Origin: Mycetocola sp.
GTDB taxonomy: Bacteria > Actinomycetota > Actinomycetes > Actinomycetales > Microbacteriaceae
Direction of reading: 5' to 3'
DNA: 64,000 nucleotides
Assembly (NCBI RefSeq): GCF_025464835.1
Contig: NZ_JAODMP010000085.1
Span: forward strand, 1-64,000
The notes beneath the pieces are model-generated. The model had not been told where the DNA came from, ran no database searches, and saw only the letters and a program-made list of their open reading frames with translations. The translations under genes and the position numbers were made by a program. Shown here one piece after another: positions 1-9,761 of this stretch. Each line of letters starts with the position of its first letter. Within the stretch, counting starts at the first letter, position 1.

Positions 1-336
1 CGGTGGACCGCCTTTATCATCTGCTCCTCGCTCTCGGTGGTCGCGGGGCTCTTCTCCATCAGCAAGGTGGGGTCCGTGGATGCCGCTGCGGGTCGCGACC
101 TCGTTTTGAGTGGCGTTGCGGCGGCCGTCGTCGGCGGCGTCAGTCTTTTCGGCGGCCGCGGTCGCCTCCTCCACGCGGCCGTTGGCGCGCTCGTGATCGC
201 GGTGATCACGAACGGGCTTGGGCTGTTGAACCTGCCGGCGGGCGTGAACTTCGCGGTCACCGGTGGCGTGCTGATCCTCGCGGCGACGGTGGATGCGGTT
301 TCCCGCAAGCGGGGCGGCGCCATCGTTCGCACCTGA
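1..336 (+). CDS. Sugar ABC transporter permease, RbsC/XylH-like (C-terminal part; 5' end outside window)
   Basis: Frame 1 open from base 1; translation ...VLSGVAAAVVGGVSLFGGRGRLLHAAVGALVIAVITNGLGLLNLP, typical of the C-terminus of BPD_transp_2 permeases. Confidence 0.85.
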   Translation, partial: RWTAFIICSSLSVVAGLFSISKVGSVDAAAGRDLVLSGVAAAVVGGVSLFGGRGRLLHAAVGALVIAVITNGLGLLNLPAGVNFAVTGGVLILAATVDAVSRKRGGAIVRT

Positions 337-362
337 GAGAGCGGGGCGGCCGAACAACTCCC

Positions 363-1997
363 TTACACCGTGACGTCCCCGACCAGGTGCACGCGCACTC
401 CGAGCTCCGCGAACAGTGCAGCTTTCGCGATCAGTGCCTTGTCAGCGGTGTCGGCGTCCGGCGCGTAGACGACCTGGGCGTGGTTGGCCTTGTGGCGGGC
501 CATGTACTGGTCGCGCGTCACCCCGCGGAGCACGACGTGGGCGATCGGCCACTCGGGGTTCGTGGCCTGCTTGCGGCGCTCGGTCTCTTCGGCTGGCAGT
601 TCGACGACGCTCGCGCGGCCGATGTCGAGATTGAGCACGCCGTCGGCGATGTAGACGCGCGACCAAACGATCTCACCCGGCTTGGAAACGCCGTTGATCG
701 TGCTGCCCCCTGCAGGGAAGAACACGGGGCTCTGCCGCCAGCCTTCGGCGTTCTGGTACCCGCCGAGGTGTGAAGCGGGCACCGAGCCGGAGATCTCGTA
801 CACCCAGACGAAATCTCCGTCGAACTGTTCACCCCACCGCACATCGTGCAGCGTGTTGTCAGGGACCAGTCCCATCGCCCGCCAGACCCGGTCGGTGATG
901 AGCGCGTCGACGGCGACTCCCTCGTCGGCTTCGTTGAAGTGGGGGAACGCCTTGCCCTCGTGCAGCACCCGCGAGCCGTCACGGCTGGTCACCGGCGGGC
1001 GCTCGGTCGAGTTGAGCAGCCCCTCGGCCAGGTCGCTCGCCGGCACGAGATCCTTGAGCCCCTGCTGGTACTGGATGCCGACGGCGTCCAGTCCGAAATC
1101 GTCGCTGATCCGCAGCGCGGCGATGTACATCTTGTACTGCCAGGTCAGCTGTTCTTCGGTCAGCTCAGTGGCGTCATCCGTGCCGAGCCGGAACGTCATC
1201 CCGGCGTTGGTCAGCCACTCGCCGACGGCGGCGGCATCCTCGTCACTGACGGTGAGCATCTCGGCGTAGAGGGCGCTCTGCGAGAGACGCTCCTTGTAGA
1301 TGCCGAGTGTGTTGAGCAGTTCGTCGTCGAAGATCGCGTTGTACATGCCCATACAGCCCTCGTCGAAGACGCCGATGATGGCCTTCTCGGTCTGCAGCTG
1401 TCGAGCGAGCGCGACACCGAGTTCCTTCTCCGGGGAGTCCGGCAGTTTGGGGAGCGGTCGCACGTGGGATTCGTCGTGTTCGATGGTGCCGGTCTCGGTC
1501 CAACTCCGGATGCCGTCGCGGAACCAGTCGTCTGTGAAGTCCACGCTCCAGATCGTGGAGTAGTCGGTTCCCATCTTGGTCAGACCGGCGTTGAGGCCGA
1601 GGAGGCCGACGAGACCCGGCCAGTCGGGGGCGAAGTTCGCAACGGTGAGGATCGGTCCCCGGTGGGTGCGGAGCCCGGCGAGCACATGGTGGCTGTACTG
1701 CCAAACGGCTTCGGCGACGATCAGCGGTGCGGTCGGCGGAATGTCCCTGAAGACGTCCAGTCCCATCCGCTGGCTGCGGATGAAGCCATGGCCCAGATCG
1801 GGGTCGATCGGGTTGCCGCGTTTGATCGTCCAGCCGATTCCGGCGAAGGCCCTTTCCAGGTCCCGCTCCATCGCCTCCTGTACCGGCCACCCGGCGGTGT
1901 TGGCCGATTCGCGGAGGTCTCCGCTCGAGATCAGATAGGCGGTTTTCGGCTCAGCGGTCGCCTCGGGAGAAGGCGTGGGGAGGCTGTAGGTCGACAT
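363..1997 (-). CDS. L-fucose isomerase-like protein (L-fucose/L-arabinose isomerase superfamily)
   Basis: ORF 363..2114; likely start MSTYSLPTPSP at 1997; located beside fucose catabolic genes. Confidence 0.7.
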   Translation of the reverse strand: MSTYSLPTPSPEATAEPKTAYLISSGDLRESANTAGWPVQEAMERDLERAFAGIGWTIKRGNPIDPDLGHGFIRSQRMGLDVFRDIPPTAPLIVAEAVWQYSHHVLAGLRTHRGPILTVANFAPDWPGLVGLLGLNAGLTKMGTDYSTIWSVDFTDDWFRDGIRSWTETGTIEHDESHVRPLPKLPDSPEKELGVALARQLQTEKAIIGVFDEGCMGMYNAIFDDELLNTLGIYKERLSQSALYAEMLTVSDEDAAAVGEWLTNAGMTFRLGTDDATELTEEQLTWQYKMYIAALRISDDFGLDAVGIQYQQGLKDLVPASDLAEGLLNSTERPPVTSRDGSRVLHEGKAFPHFNEADEGVAVDALITDRVWRAMGLVPDNTLHDVRWGEQFDGDFVWVYEISGSVPASHLGGYQNAEGWRQSPVFFPAGGSTINGVSKPGEIVWSRVYIADGVLNLDIGRASVVELPAEETERRKQATNPEWPIAHVVLRGVTRDQYMARHKANHAQVVYAPDADTADKALIAKAALFAELGVRVHLVGDVTV

Positions 1998-2036
1998 CGT
2001 TGGCTCCTTGGTTGACAGGGTGTTTTCAGGGTCGCA

Positions 2037-2048
2037 GAAATCGATTTC
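2037..2048. promoter_or_regulatory. Putative LacI-family operator GAAATCGATTTC
   Basis: Perfect 12-bp palindrome about 40 bp upstream of the 363..1997 start codon, between that gene and the LacI regulator gene. Confidence 0.55.
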
Positions 2049-2185
2049 ACAATCAAGCCGCCGGGGTGCGCCGGTGGTGGCGAGTTGCCCCGGACTGCTG
2101 TCCACCGGCGCCACGAACGACGCTTTCAGGCAACTCGATCGACCGGACGACCTGTCGTGGCGATTCGACGGGTCGAGCAGCCCGG

Positions 2186-3166
2186 TCAGGTGTGAACGGA
2201 TGCCACGGCCAGCTCGCCGGGCAGCAGCACGGTGCGCGCGGGCTCCCGGTTGCCCGCGATGCGGGAGACCAGCATTTTCACGGCTGTGGTGCCAAGGTCG
2301 CGGGTGGGCAGATGCACGAGGGAGATCAGCCCGGGTGACAGCGTCGTGAATGGAAGGTCGCCGATCACTCCAACGCCGAATGCCGGTGGAGTGAGCCCGT
2401 GCTCGTTGAGCACCTGGAGCGCGCCGACGCCCATGAGGTTGTTCGTGACCACGACGGCATCCGGCGTCTCCGCTTCGGCGAGCAGCTCCGCCATCGCCGC
2501 CCGGCCGCCGTCGACCCGGTAGTTGGCGATCTTGAGCAGGAGCTCAGAGTCGTAGCCGCCGCGTGCCTCGACGACGTGACGCCAGCCCCGTGCACGGTCG
2601 GTGGCGGTGACAACCGTTTCGGGCCCGGCGATGCAGGCAACACGTTCGAAGCCCGCGTCGAACAGCGCTGTCGTGACCGATGCTCCCGCAGGTTCGTTCT
2701 CGATCATCACGTGGTCAACATCGAACGCGGTCGTGCGGTCAACCGTGACCACGGGGCGACCCGACGCGATGATGCTCGACAGATCGCTCTGGTCGGATGC
2801 CGGGACGAGAATGACGCCGGCCATGTTCTCCGAGAGGGCGATCTGGAGGTAGGTCGCTTCCTTGCCCGGGTCGTCGTCGGTGTTACACAGCACAACCGAG
2901 AACCCGGCGGCCTGCGCGCGGTCCTCGACGCCGCGAGCCATGGCGGTGAAGAAGGGATTCTCGATGTCGGGGATGATCAGTGCGAGAACCTCCGAACTCT
3001 GCTTGCGCAGTGACCGAGCGGTGCGGTTCGGGGTGAAGGCCAGGGTGGAGGCGGCCTCACGCACGAGCTTCGACTTCTCGTCGGAGACCGGACGGCCGTT
3101 GAAAACGCGTGAGACCGTTGCCGGAGACACGCCTGCCAGGGCGGCGACTTGGTAGATCGTGGCCAT
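2186..3166 (-). CDS. LacI family transcriptional regulator
   Basis: N-terminal HTH MATIYQVAALAGVSPATVSRVFNGRPVSDEKSKLVREAASTLAFTPNRTARSLR followed by periplasmic-binding-like domain. Confidence 0.95.
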   Translation of the reverse strand: MATIYQVAALAGVSPATVSRVFNGRPVSDEKSKLVREAASTLAFTPNRTARSLRKQSSEVLALIIPDIENPFFTAMARGVEDRAQAAGFSVVLCNTDDDPGKEATYLQIALSENMAGVILVPASDQSDLSSIIASGRPVVTVDRTTAFDVDHVMIENEPAGASVTTALFDAGFERVACIAGPETVVTATDRARGWRHVVEARGGYDSELLLKIANYRVDGGRAAMAELLAEAETPDAVVVTNNLMGVGALQVLNEHGLTPPAFGVGVIGDLPFTTLSPGLISLVHLPTRDLGTTAVKMLVSRIAGNREPARTVLLPGELAVASVHT

Positions 3167-3265
3167 GAGATCCTTCTGCCTCGTCGACATCGTTGCGCCG
3201 ATGCTTCATGTTCTGCAACGGTATCGCGGCCGGGGGAACCTCAGGGACGGGTGCCGACACACGCG

Positions 3266-3295
3266 AAACCCCCGGCCGTCGTCGGGCGGGGGTTT
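3266..3295. terminator. Putative terminator hairpin
   Basis: AAACCCCCG...CGGGGGTTT inverted repeat. Confidence 0.6.
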
Positions 3296-3299
3296 CCGT

Positions 3300-3463
3300 T
3301 CAGCCGTGGGAGTTCAGCCGCAATCGACGGGCGGCCGCTACCGCGAGGTGTGGAGGAGGGTAGCTGTCGCGGTCGATGCCCGCCTGCTCGAGTGCGCCGC
3401 CCAGCATTGGGGTGTCGATGACACCCGGGGCGACCGAGTTGACACGGATGTTCTCGCCTGCGG
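3300..3463 (-). pseudogene. C-terminal remnant of a short-chain dehydrogenase
   Basis: Minus-strand translation AGENIRVNSVAPGVIDTPMLGGALEQAGIDRDSYP; canonical SDR segment with no N-terminal part. Confidence 0.7.
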
Positions 3464-3487
3464 TTGCCGAGCCGGATGAGACAAGAG

Positions 3488-3558
3488 AGCGGATGACGGG
3501 AATCGAACCCGCGCTATCAGCTTGGGAAGCTGAAGTTCTGCCATTGAACTACATCCGC
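3488..3558 (-). tRNA. tRNA-Gly (anticodon CCC)
   Basis: Reverse complement GCGGATGTAGTTCAATGGCAGAACTTCAGCTTCCCAAGCTGATAGCGCGGGTTCGATTCCCGTCATCCGCT; acceptor GCGGATG/CATCCGC, anticodon stem TCAGC/GCTGA, loop TTCCCAA, GTTCGATTC T-loop. Confidence 0.93.
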
Positions 3559-3618
3559 ACGTGACGCCCGGTGGCGTCGCCGCAATACTATCAAGCCTCG
3601 CCCTTATAAACTGACCTC

Positions 3619-4224
3619 GTGCTTCTCTCCGACCGCGACATCAAATCTGAGCTGGCATCCGGGCGCATCGGTCTTGAACCGTCCCACCCCGAGATGGTCC
3701 AGCCCTCGAGCGTCGACGTGCGCCTCGACCGGTACTTCCGGTTGTTCGACAACCACAAGTACCCGTACATCGACCCGGCCGAAGACCAGCCCGATCTGAC
3801 CCGCCTGATCGAGGCGAAGCCGAATGAAGCATTCATCCTGCACCCGGGCGAATTCGTACTTGGGTCGACCTACGAACAGATCACCCTGCCCGACGACGTC
3901 GCTGCCCGGCTCGAGGGCAAAAGCTCGCTCGGCCGCCTCGGCCTGCTCACCCACTCCACCGCCGGCTTCATCGACCCCGGCTTCAGCGGACACGTCACCC
4001 TCGAACTCAGCAACGTCGCCACACTTCCCATCAAGCTCTGGCCCGGTATGAAGATCGGTCAGCTCTGCTTCTTCCAGCTCAGTTCGGCTGCCGAGAAGCC
4101 ATACGGTTCGGCGGAATACAGCTCGAGGTACCAGGGGCAACGCGGCCCGACGGCATCTCGCTCGTTCCAGAACTTCCACCGCACAGACATCGGCGTCGTC
4201 GACGTCGGAAGCCTCGGCAGTTAG
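3619..4224 (+). CDS. dcd: dCTP deaminase
   Basis: [43 protein letters not shown]...[34 protein letters not shown]. Confidence 0.96.
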   Translation: MLLSDRDIKSELASGRIGLEPSHPEMVQPSSVDVRLDRYFRLFDNHKYPYIDPAEDQPDLTRLIEAKPNEAFILHPGEFVLGSTYEQITLPDDVAARLEGKSSLGRLGLLTHSTAGFIDPGFSGHVTLELSNVATLPIKLWPGMKIGQLCFFQLSSAAEKPYGSAEYSSRYQGQRGPTASRSFQNFHRTDIGVVDVGSLGS

Positions 4225-4239
4225 CAGAAAGGCCCCGCC

Positions 4240-4761
4240 ATGAGTGACGCCGCCGACCTCCCCTTCGCCGAAGCCCTCATCTCGGGTGCCGCCACATCGC
4301 AGTACCCCAACCGGATGTCCCGGTTCGGCCGGATGGTCGGTCGCTGGCAGGTGCACTCAAAGCGCCTCGACGAGAAGACGGGGCACTGGCACGAAACCGA
4401 CTTCCTCTGGGTGATGTCGTTCATCCTCGACGGCAAGGCCGTTCAGGATGTCGCCCTGCACCCCCGAGAGGACGGCGGGTACGACGCAATCGCCACAGCG
4501 GTGCGCGTCTACGACCGCGACATGGGTGCCTGGCGGGTCAGCTACTTCGAACCGGAGCGCGGGGAGTACGCCCACCTCGTGGCGACCGCACACAAGCGGG
4601 ACGGCATCCGGCAGGACGGCACACGCAACGACGGGCTCCTGATCCGGTGGAACTTCTCGAAGATAACCGACACCTCGTACACCTGGGAAAGCTTCGTCTC
4701 CGAAGACGAGGGCGCGACCTGGGTGCTCAACGAGCACAACGAAGGCCGCCGCATCGGCTGA
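4240..4761 (+). CDS. DUF1579-like / small beta-barrel hypothetical protein
   Basis: ORF 173 aa directly after dcd: RFGRMVGRWQVHSKRLDEKTGHWHETDFLWVMSFILDGKAVQDV. Confidence 0.6.
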   Translation: MSDAADLPFAEALISGAATSQYPNRMSRFGRMVGRWQVHSKRLDEKTGHWHETDFLWVMSFILDGKAVQDVALHPREDGGYDAIATAVRVYDRDMGAWRVSYFEPERGEYAHLVATAHKRDGIRQDGTRNDGLLIRWNFSKITDTSYTWESFVSEDEGATWVLNEHNEGRRIG

Positions 4762-4787
4762 ACTGGTTCGCCGTCTCGCTCTCGTCG

Positions 4788-5537
4788 TCACTCGGGACGG
4801 AGGCGCAGTTCCTGCATTCCGCCGTCGACCGCGATCGACGTGCCCGTCGTCGACCCGGAACGCGGGCTCGCGAGGTAGGCGACAGCATCCGCGACCTCTG
4901 ACGCGGCAACCATGCGACCGTGCGGTTGCCTGGCGTTGAGCGCGGCGCGCTCTGCCTCCGGATCGGCGGCGCTCGACAGGAGCCGACCAATCCACGGCGT
5001 GTCGGCAGTTCCCGGGTTCACGGCATTGACGCGGATGCCCTCGCGCAGGTGATCGGCCGCCATCGCACGGGTGAGGGAGAGCACCGCACCCTTCGAGGCA
5101 CTGTACAGCGCGCGGGAGGGCAGGCCCGCCGTCGCCGCGATCGACGACGTGTTGACGATCGCGGCCGACCGAGACTTCCGCAACCAGGGCAGCGCCGCAG
5201 CGGATACCCTGGCGATGCCGGTCACATTGATGCTCAACACCCGGGCCCACTCGTCGTCGTCGTTGTCGGCGACGGTTCCCTGGGCCCCGATGCCGGCGTT
5301 GTTGATGACAATGTCGATCCGGCCGAATCTCGCCGCGACCGCGGCGATGGCCGCTTCGACTGACCCGCGGTCCGCGACGTTCGCCTGCAGCGCGAGGTGG
5401 GCGGGGTCGGCGCCGGCGGGATCCAGGTCGAGCACAGCGACCTGTGCGCCGGCTTCGGAGAGCCGGGCGGCGATCGCGGCGCCGATCCCCGAAGCGCCGC
5501 CGGTGACGACGGCTACGAGGTTGTCGAACTCTGGCAT
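4788..5537 (-). CDS. SDR family oxidoreductase (candidate 2-keto-3-deoxy-L-fuconate dehydrogenase)
   Basis: VAVVTGGASGIGAAIA, NNAG, YSASKGA motifs; fucose locus context. Confidence 0.88.
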   Translation of the reverse strand: MPEFDNLVAVVTGGASGIGAAIAARLSEAGAQVAVLDLDPAGADPAHLALQANVADRGSVEAAIAAVAARFGRIDIVINNAGIGAQGTVADNDDDEWARVLSINVTGIARVSAAALPWLRKSRSAAIVNTSSIAATAGLPSRALYSASKGAVLSLTRAMAADHLREGIRVNAVNPGTADTPWIGRLLSSAADPEAERAALNARQPHGRMVAASEVADAVAYLASPRSGSTTGTSIAVDGGMQELRLRPE

Positions 5538-5630
5538 GAGGTGCTCCTTTGTCGTGGGTGGTCTCTCGAGCTGAGCGAAGCCGCTGCGGCCGAGTCGAGG
5601 GCCGTCGATACGCGACGAGGTGGGCTGGGG

Positions 5631-6488
5631 TCAGCGGGGCTGGTGCGCCGTGAACACCTGACGCTGCCGGCCGAGGCCCTCGATCTCGATCTCGACGACG
5701 TCGCCGTCGGTGAGATACGGGAACCGGCCGGACAGCGCCACACCCTCAGGGGTGCCGGTCAGGATGAGGTCGCCCGGCTCGAGAGCCAGGTACTGGCTGA
5801 GGTGCCAGACGACGTGCTCGACACTGAAGATCAGGTCTGCCGTCGTCGAGTCCTGCCGGGGTTCACCGTTCACGAAGCTTCTCAGCTGCAGGTTGCCGTG
5901 GTCGACCTCGTCTGGTGTGACCAGCCAGGGCCCGGTCGGGTTGAAGCCGGGCGCGCACTTGCCTTTTGACCACTGGCCCCCAGAGGCTTCGAGCTGGAAG
6001 GTTCGCTCCGACACATCGTTCGCCGTCACGAAACCCGCGATGTGCTCGCGCGCCTCGTCCGGGGAGTCGAGGTAAGAAGCCCGCTTGCCGATGACGATGC
6101 CGAGCTCGACCTCCCAGTCGGTCTTCGTGCTCCCGCGGGGGATCTCGACCGGATCGTTCGGTCCGACAACGGTGTTCGGGGTCTTCAGGAACATGATCGG
6201 GATCTCCGGCGGCGCCGAGCCCGACTCCGCGGCGTGCGCGGCGTAGTTCATGCCGATGCAGATCACAGCGCTCGGACGGGCGATCGGAGCGCCGATCCGC
6301 AGTTCGTCCGCGCCGGGCAGAGTCGAGAGCGACCCGGCATTGAGGGCGGTACGCACCCTCTCCACCCCAGAGGAGGAGAGGAAGTCGCCGTCGATGTCAG
6401 CGGTGATGGAGGAGATGTCGTGCCACGTTCCGTCGACACCGACCACGGGTGTTTCGAAACCGATCGGGCCCAATCGTGCGAGTCTCAT
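5631..6488 (-). CDS. Fumarylacetoacetate hydrolase family protein (candidate 2,4-diketo-3-deoxy-L-fuconate hydrolase)
   Basis: Start MRLARLGPIGFETPVVG; VICIGMNYAAHAAESGSAPPEIPIMFLKTPNTVVGPNDPVEIP ... GDLILTGTPEGVA. Confidence 0.9.
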   Translation of the reverse strand: MRLARLGPIGFETPVVGVDGTWHDISSITADIDGDFLSSSGVERVRTALNAGSLSTLPGADELRIGAPIARPSAVICIGMNYAAHAAESGSAPPEIPIMFLKTPNTVVGPNDPVEIPRGSTKTDWEVELGIVIGKRASYLDSPDEAREHIAGFVTANDVSERTFQLEASGGQWSKGKCAPGFNPTGPWLVTPDEVDHGNLQLRSFVNGEPRQDSTTADLIFSVEHVVWHLSQYLALEPGDLILTGTPEGVALSGRFPYLTDGDVVEIEIEGLGRQRQVFTAHQPR

Positions 6489-6617
6489 GTGGACCTCTCT
6501 GTCATATGCCTCACGGTGCGGGGCATCCGCGCCTGGCCGGAACATCTGAACTGTCGTGCCGCCGTCTCCGGCTCGGCCGCGAAGAATCGGCGACGCGGTC
6601 TGACATTGACATTCTAT

Positions 6618-6628
6618 ACATCGGATGT
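6618..6628. promoter_or_regulatory. Palindrome ACATC-G-GATGT in the divergent intergenic region
   Basis: Inverted repeat lying between a TTGACA (6606-6611) and a TAGGGT-like -10. Confidence 0.4.
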
Positions 6629-6661
6629 TTAGGGTGAGGGGGCCCAAGAAGGAGATCATCC

Positions 6662-7942
6662 GTGAGCATCGTCCGCGCGCTGGAGACCAGCGACATCCGC
6701 TTCCCGACATCGACGCAGCTCGACGGATCCGACGCCATGAACCTCGACCCGGACTACTCAGCGGCGTACGTGAGGGTGCTCACCGACGCGGACGACGGGC
6801 ACGAGGGTCATGGGTTCGTGTTCACCATCGGGCGGGGAAACGACGTGCAGGTCGCTGCGATCCAGGCGCTTGCCGGTCACATCATCGGCCGGAACGCCGA
6901 GGACCTGCTCGCGAACATGGGCGCCACGTGGCGCGAGTTCGTCTGGGACTCACAGTTACGCTGGCTGGGCCCTGAGAAGGGTGTCATGCACATGGCGATC
7001 GGTGCGGTCGTCAACGCCCTGTGGGATCTGAAGGCCAAGCGCGCGGGGCTACCGCTCTGGCAGCTGCTCGGCAGGATGAGCCCCGAAGAGATCGTCGAGC
7101 TCGTCGACTTCCGCTATCTCACCGATGCCCTCACCCCTGAAGAGGCCATCGGCATCCTCCGTGCCTCGGAGTCCGGCCGCCTCGAGCGTGAAGCCGAATT
7201 GCTCGCCTCCGGTTATCCGGCTTACACGACCACTCCAGGCTGGCTGGGCTACAGCGACGAGAAGCTGGTACGCCTTGCGAAGGAGGCGGTCGCGGAGGGC
7301 TACGGCATGATCAAGCTCAAGGTCGGCGGCAACGTCGACGACGACATCCGGCGGATGCGGCTCGCTCGTGAAGCAGTCGGGCCCGACATCCGGATCGGAA
7401 CCGACGCCAACCAGCGTTGGGGCGTCGATGAAGCGATCGAATGGATGTCGCGCCTTGCCGAATTCGACGTCGCCTGGATCGAGGAGCCGACCAGCCCCGA
7501 TGACCTGCTCGCCCACGCCGCCATCGCGCGCGGCGTCGCTCCCATTCCGGTTGCGACGGGAGAGCACATGGCGAACCGGATCATGTTCAAGCAGTTCCTC
7601 CAGGCCGACGCACTCCAGGTCCTCCAGATCGATGCGAGCCGCGTCGCCGGAGTCAACGAAAACGTCGCCATCCTTCTGCTCGCTGCGAAGTTCGGTGTCC
7701 CCGTATGCCCACACGCCGGCGGCGTCGGTCTGTGTGAAGCGGTGCAGCACCTGTCCATGTTCGACTTCGTCGCGGTCTCGGGCTCGCAGGACGGCCGGGT
7801 CATCGAATTCGTCGACCACCTGCACGAGCACTTCGTCACCCCCGTCGACATGCGGAACGGCCGCTATTCTGCCCCAACCGCGCCGGGCAACGGCATGGAG
7901 ATGTACGCAGCGAGTCGGGCAGGGTACGCTTTCGGCGCATGA
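6662..7942 (+). CDS. L-fuconate dehydratase (enolase superfamily)
   Basis: [27 protein letters not shown]...[38 protein letters not shown]...[12 protein letters not shown]. Confidence 0.92.
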   Translation: MSIVRALETSDIRFPTSTQLDGSDAMNLDPDYSAAYVRVLTDADDGHEGHGFVFTIGRGNDVQVAAIQALAGHIIGRNAEDLLANMGATWREFVWDSQLRWLGPEKGVMHMAIGAVVNALWDLKAKRAGLPLWQLLGRMSPEEIVELVDFRYLTDALTPEEAIGILRASESGRLEREAELLASGYPAYTTTPGWLGYSDEKLVRLAKEAVAEGYGMIKLKVGGNVDDDIRRMRLAREAVGPDIRIGTDANQRWGVDEAIEWMSRLAEFDVAWIEEPTSPDDLLAHAAIARGVAPIPVATGEHMANRIMFKQFLQADALQVLQIDASRVAGVNENVAILLLAAKFGVPVCPHAGGVGLCEAVQHLSMFDFVAVSGSQDGRVIEFVDHLHEHFVTPVDMRNGRYSAPTAPGNGMEMYAASRAGYAFGA

Positions 7943-8895
7943 GCGAACTCCACCTTCCTCGGCTCGGCTACGGCGCCGCGAACGTCGGCAACCTGTTCCG
8001 TGCACTCGACGATGACACCGCGTGGGAGATCCTGCAGGCGGCGTGGGATGCCGGCATCCGATACTTCGATACCGCCCCGCACTACGGTCTCGGACTCTCG
8101 GAACGGCGACTCGGGGCGTTCCTCGCGACGAAGCCGCGTGACCAGTTCGTCGTTTCGACGAAGGTCGGCCGCCTGCTCGAGCCGCACCCGGAGGGTGCGG
8201 CGGAACTCGACCTGGAGCATGACTTCGCCGTGCCCGCCGACCACCGGCGAGTCTGGGACTTCTCTGCCGACGGCATCCGTTCGAGTGTGGAGGAGTCTCT
8301 CGAGCGCACTGGCCTTGACCGGTTCGACATTCTCTACCTGCACGACCCGGAGCGCCACAGCTTGCAGGAGGGCCTGGACACGGCAATTCCGGCGCTTGCG
8401 CATTTCCGTGACCAGGGCATGACTCGCGCCGTCGGAGTCGGATCGATGGACACCGACGCCCTTCTCGCCTCGGCGAACACCGGGGCTCTCGACCTGCTCA
8501 TGGTCGCCGGGCGTTACACCCTCGCCGAGCAGCCGGCGCTCGCCGACGTCGTTCCCGCCTGCCGCGCGAATGGCGTCGGGATCGTCAACGCCTCGGTCTT
8601 CAACTCCGGCCTGCTCGCGACGGACGACCCGGGCGAGGACGCCCGCTACGAGTACGGCGGGGTACCCGCACCGGTTCTGGAACGCGTCCAGGCGATCGCT
8701 CGGGTGTGCCGGGAATTCCAGGTTCCGCTGCCGGCCGCCGCACTTCAGTACACGTTGCGCGATGACACGGTCCGCTCGATCGTGGTCGGCGGCAGCAAAC
8801 CCGGGCAGTTGAAGCAGAACGCCGCGCGGATGGTGCAGCCGATCCCGGCAGAACTCTGGGACGCACTGGTCGAAAAGGACCTGATCCCGGCATGA
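7939..8895 (+). CDS. Aldo/keto reductase (candidate L-fucose dehydrogenase)
   Basis: [21 protein letters not shown]...[14 protein letters not shown] overlap with upstream dehydratase. Confidence 0.9.
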   Translation: MSELHLPRLGYGAANVGNLFRALDDDTAWEILQAAWDAGIRYFDTAPHYGLGLSERRLGAFLATKPRDQFVVSTKVGRLLEPHPEGAAELDLEHDFAVPADHRRVWDFSADGIRSSVEESLERTGLDRFDILYLHDPERHSLQEGLDTAIPALAHFRDQGMTRAVGVGSMDTDALLASANTGALDLLMVAGRYTLAEQPALADVVPACRANGVGIVNASVFNSGLLATDDPGEDARYEYGGVPAPVLERVQAIARVCREFQVPLPAAALQYTLRDDTVRSIVVGGSKPGQLKQNAARMVQPIPAELWDALVEKDLIPA

Positions 8896-9734
8896 CCACT
8901 CTCCGCCGCATTGACGCGCACCTGCACCTCTGGGACCTCTCGGTCTCGGAGTACAGCTGGCTGGGGCCGCAATTCGGCCCGCTCTTCGCGGACTGGTCAG
9001 CCGAGCAGGCGGGGCCGGAACTGCGTCGCGCCGGCATGGACGGAGCCATCCTGGTCCAGGCCGAGGACTCGCTCGTCGATACGCGGTTCATGCTCGACAA
9101 CGCCGATACCCACGACTGGGTGCTCGGCGTCGTCGGCTGGGTGCAGCTGGATTCCACGGATGCCGCCCATCGCGACCTCGACGTGTGGTCGCAACACCCA
9201 AAATTCCGCGGAATCCGGCACCTGCTCAACGACGACCCGAGGGACGAGTTCCTGGATCTTCCGGAGGTGCGCGCGTCACTCGCCGAGGTTGCGCGCCGGG
9301 GACTGGTCTTCGACGTCCACGATGCGTGGCCCCGCCACCTCGACCGTGCCTCCAGGGTCGCCGCCGATCTGCCGGAGCTGACCGTCGTGCTGGACCACCT
9401 CGCCAAACCGCCCCGCGGACGCGACGATTTCCCGGCCTGGCGTTCGAGCCTGGCCCGGTTCGCCGCGCAACCGAACACGATCGGCAAGCTTTCCGCCCTC
9501 CACAGTCCGGATGCCCCGTTCACCGTCGATGCGCTGCGTCAGACGTTCGACGCCGCGCTCGCCGCATTCGGCGCTGACCGGTTGATGTACGGCGGTGACT
9601 GGCCGATGACAATCCCCCACGGCGGATACCAGCCGAACTGGCACGTGATGAGATCACTCCTCGCCGAGCTCAGCCAATCCGAGCAGAACGCGATCCTCGG
9701 CAGCACCGCGAGCCGGGTGTACGGCATCCGATAA
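8892..9734 (+). CDS. Amidohydrolase family protein (candidate L-fuconolactonase)
   Basis: RRIDAHLHLWDLSVSEYSWLGP...ADRLMYGGDWPM. Confidence 0.88.
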   Translation: MTTLRRIDAHLHLWDLSVSEYSWLGPQFGPLFADWSAEQAGPELRRAGMDGAILVQAEDSLVDTRFMLDNADTHDWVLGVVGWVQLDSTDAAHRDLDVWSQHPKFRGIRHLLNDDPRDEFLDLPEVRASLAEVARRGLVFDVHDAWPRHLDRASRVAADLPELTVVLDHLAKPPRGRDDFPAWRSSLARFAAQPNTIGKLSALHSPDAPFTVDALRQTFDAALAAFGADRLMYGGDWPMTIPHGGYQPNWHVMRSLLAELSQSEQNAILGSTASRVYGIR

Positions 9735-9761
9735 CACCACCACAATGAGAGGAACGGCCAC

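Noticed and set aside
846-2015. Long plus-strand ORF (389 aa) opposite the isomerase gene
   Set aside because: Antisense ORF typical of high-GC DNA; composition is unstructured and the minus frame encodes a recognisable isomerase.
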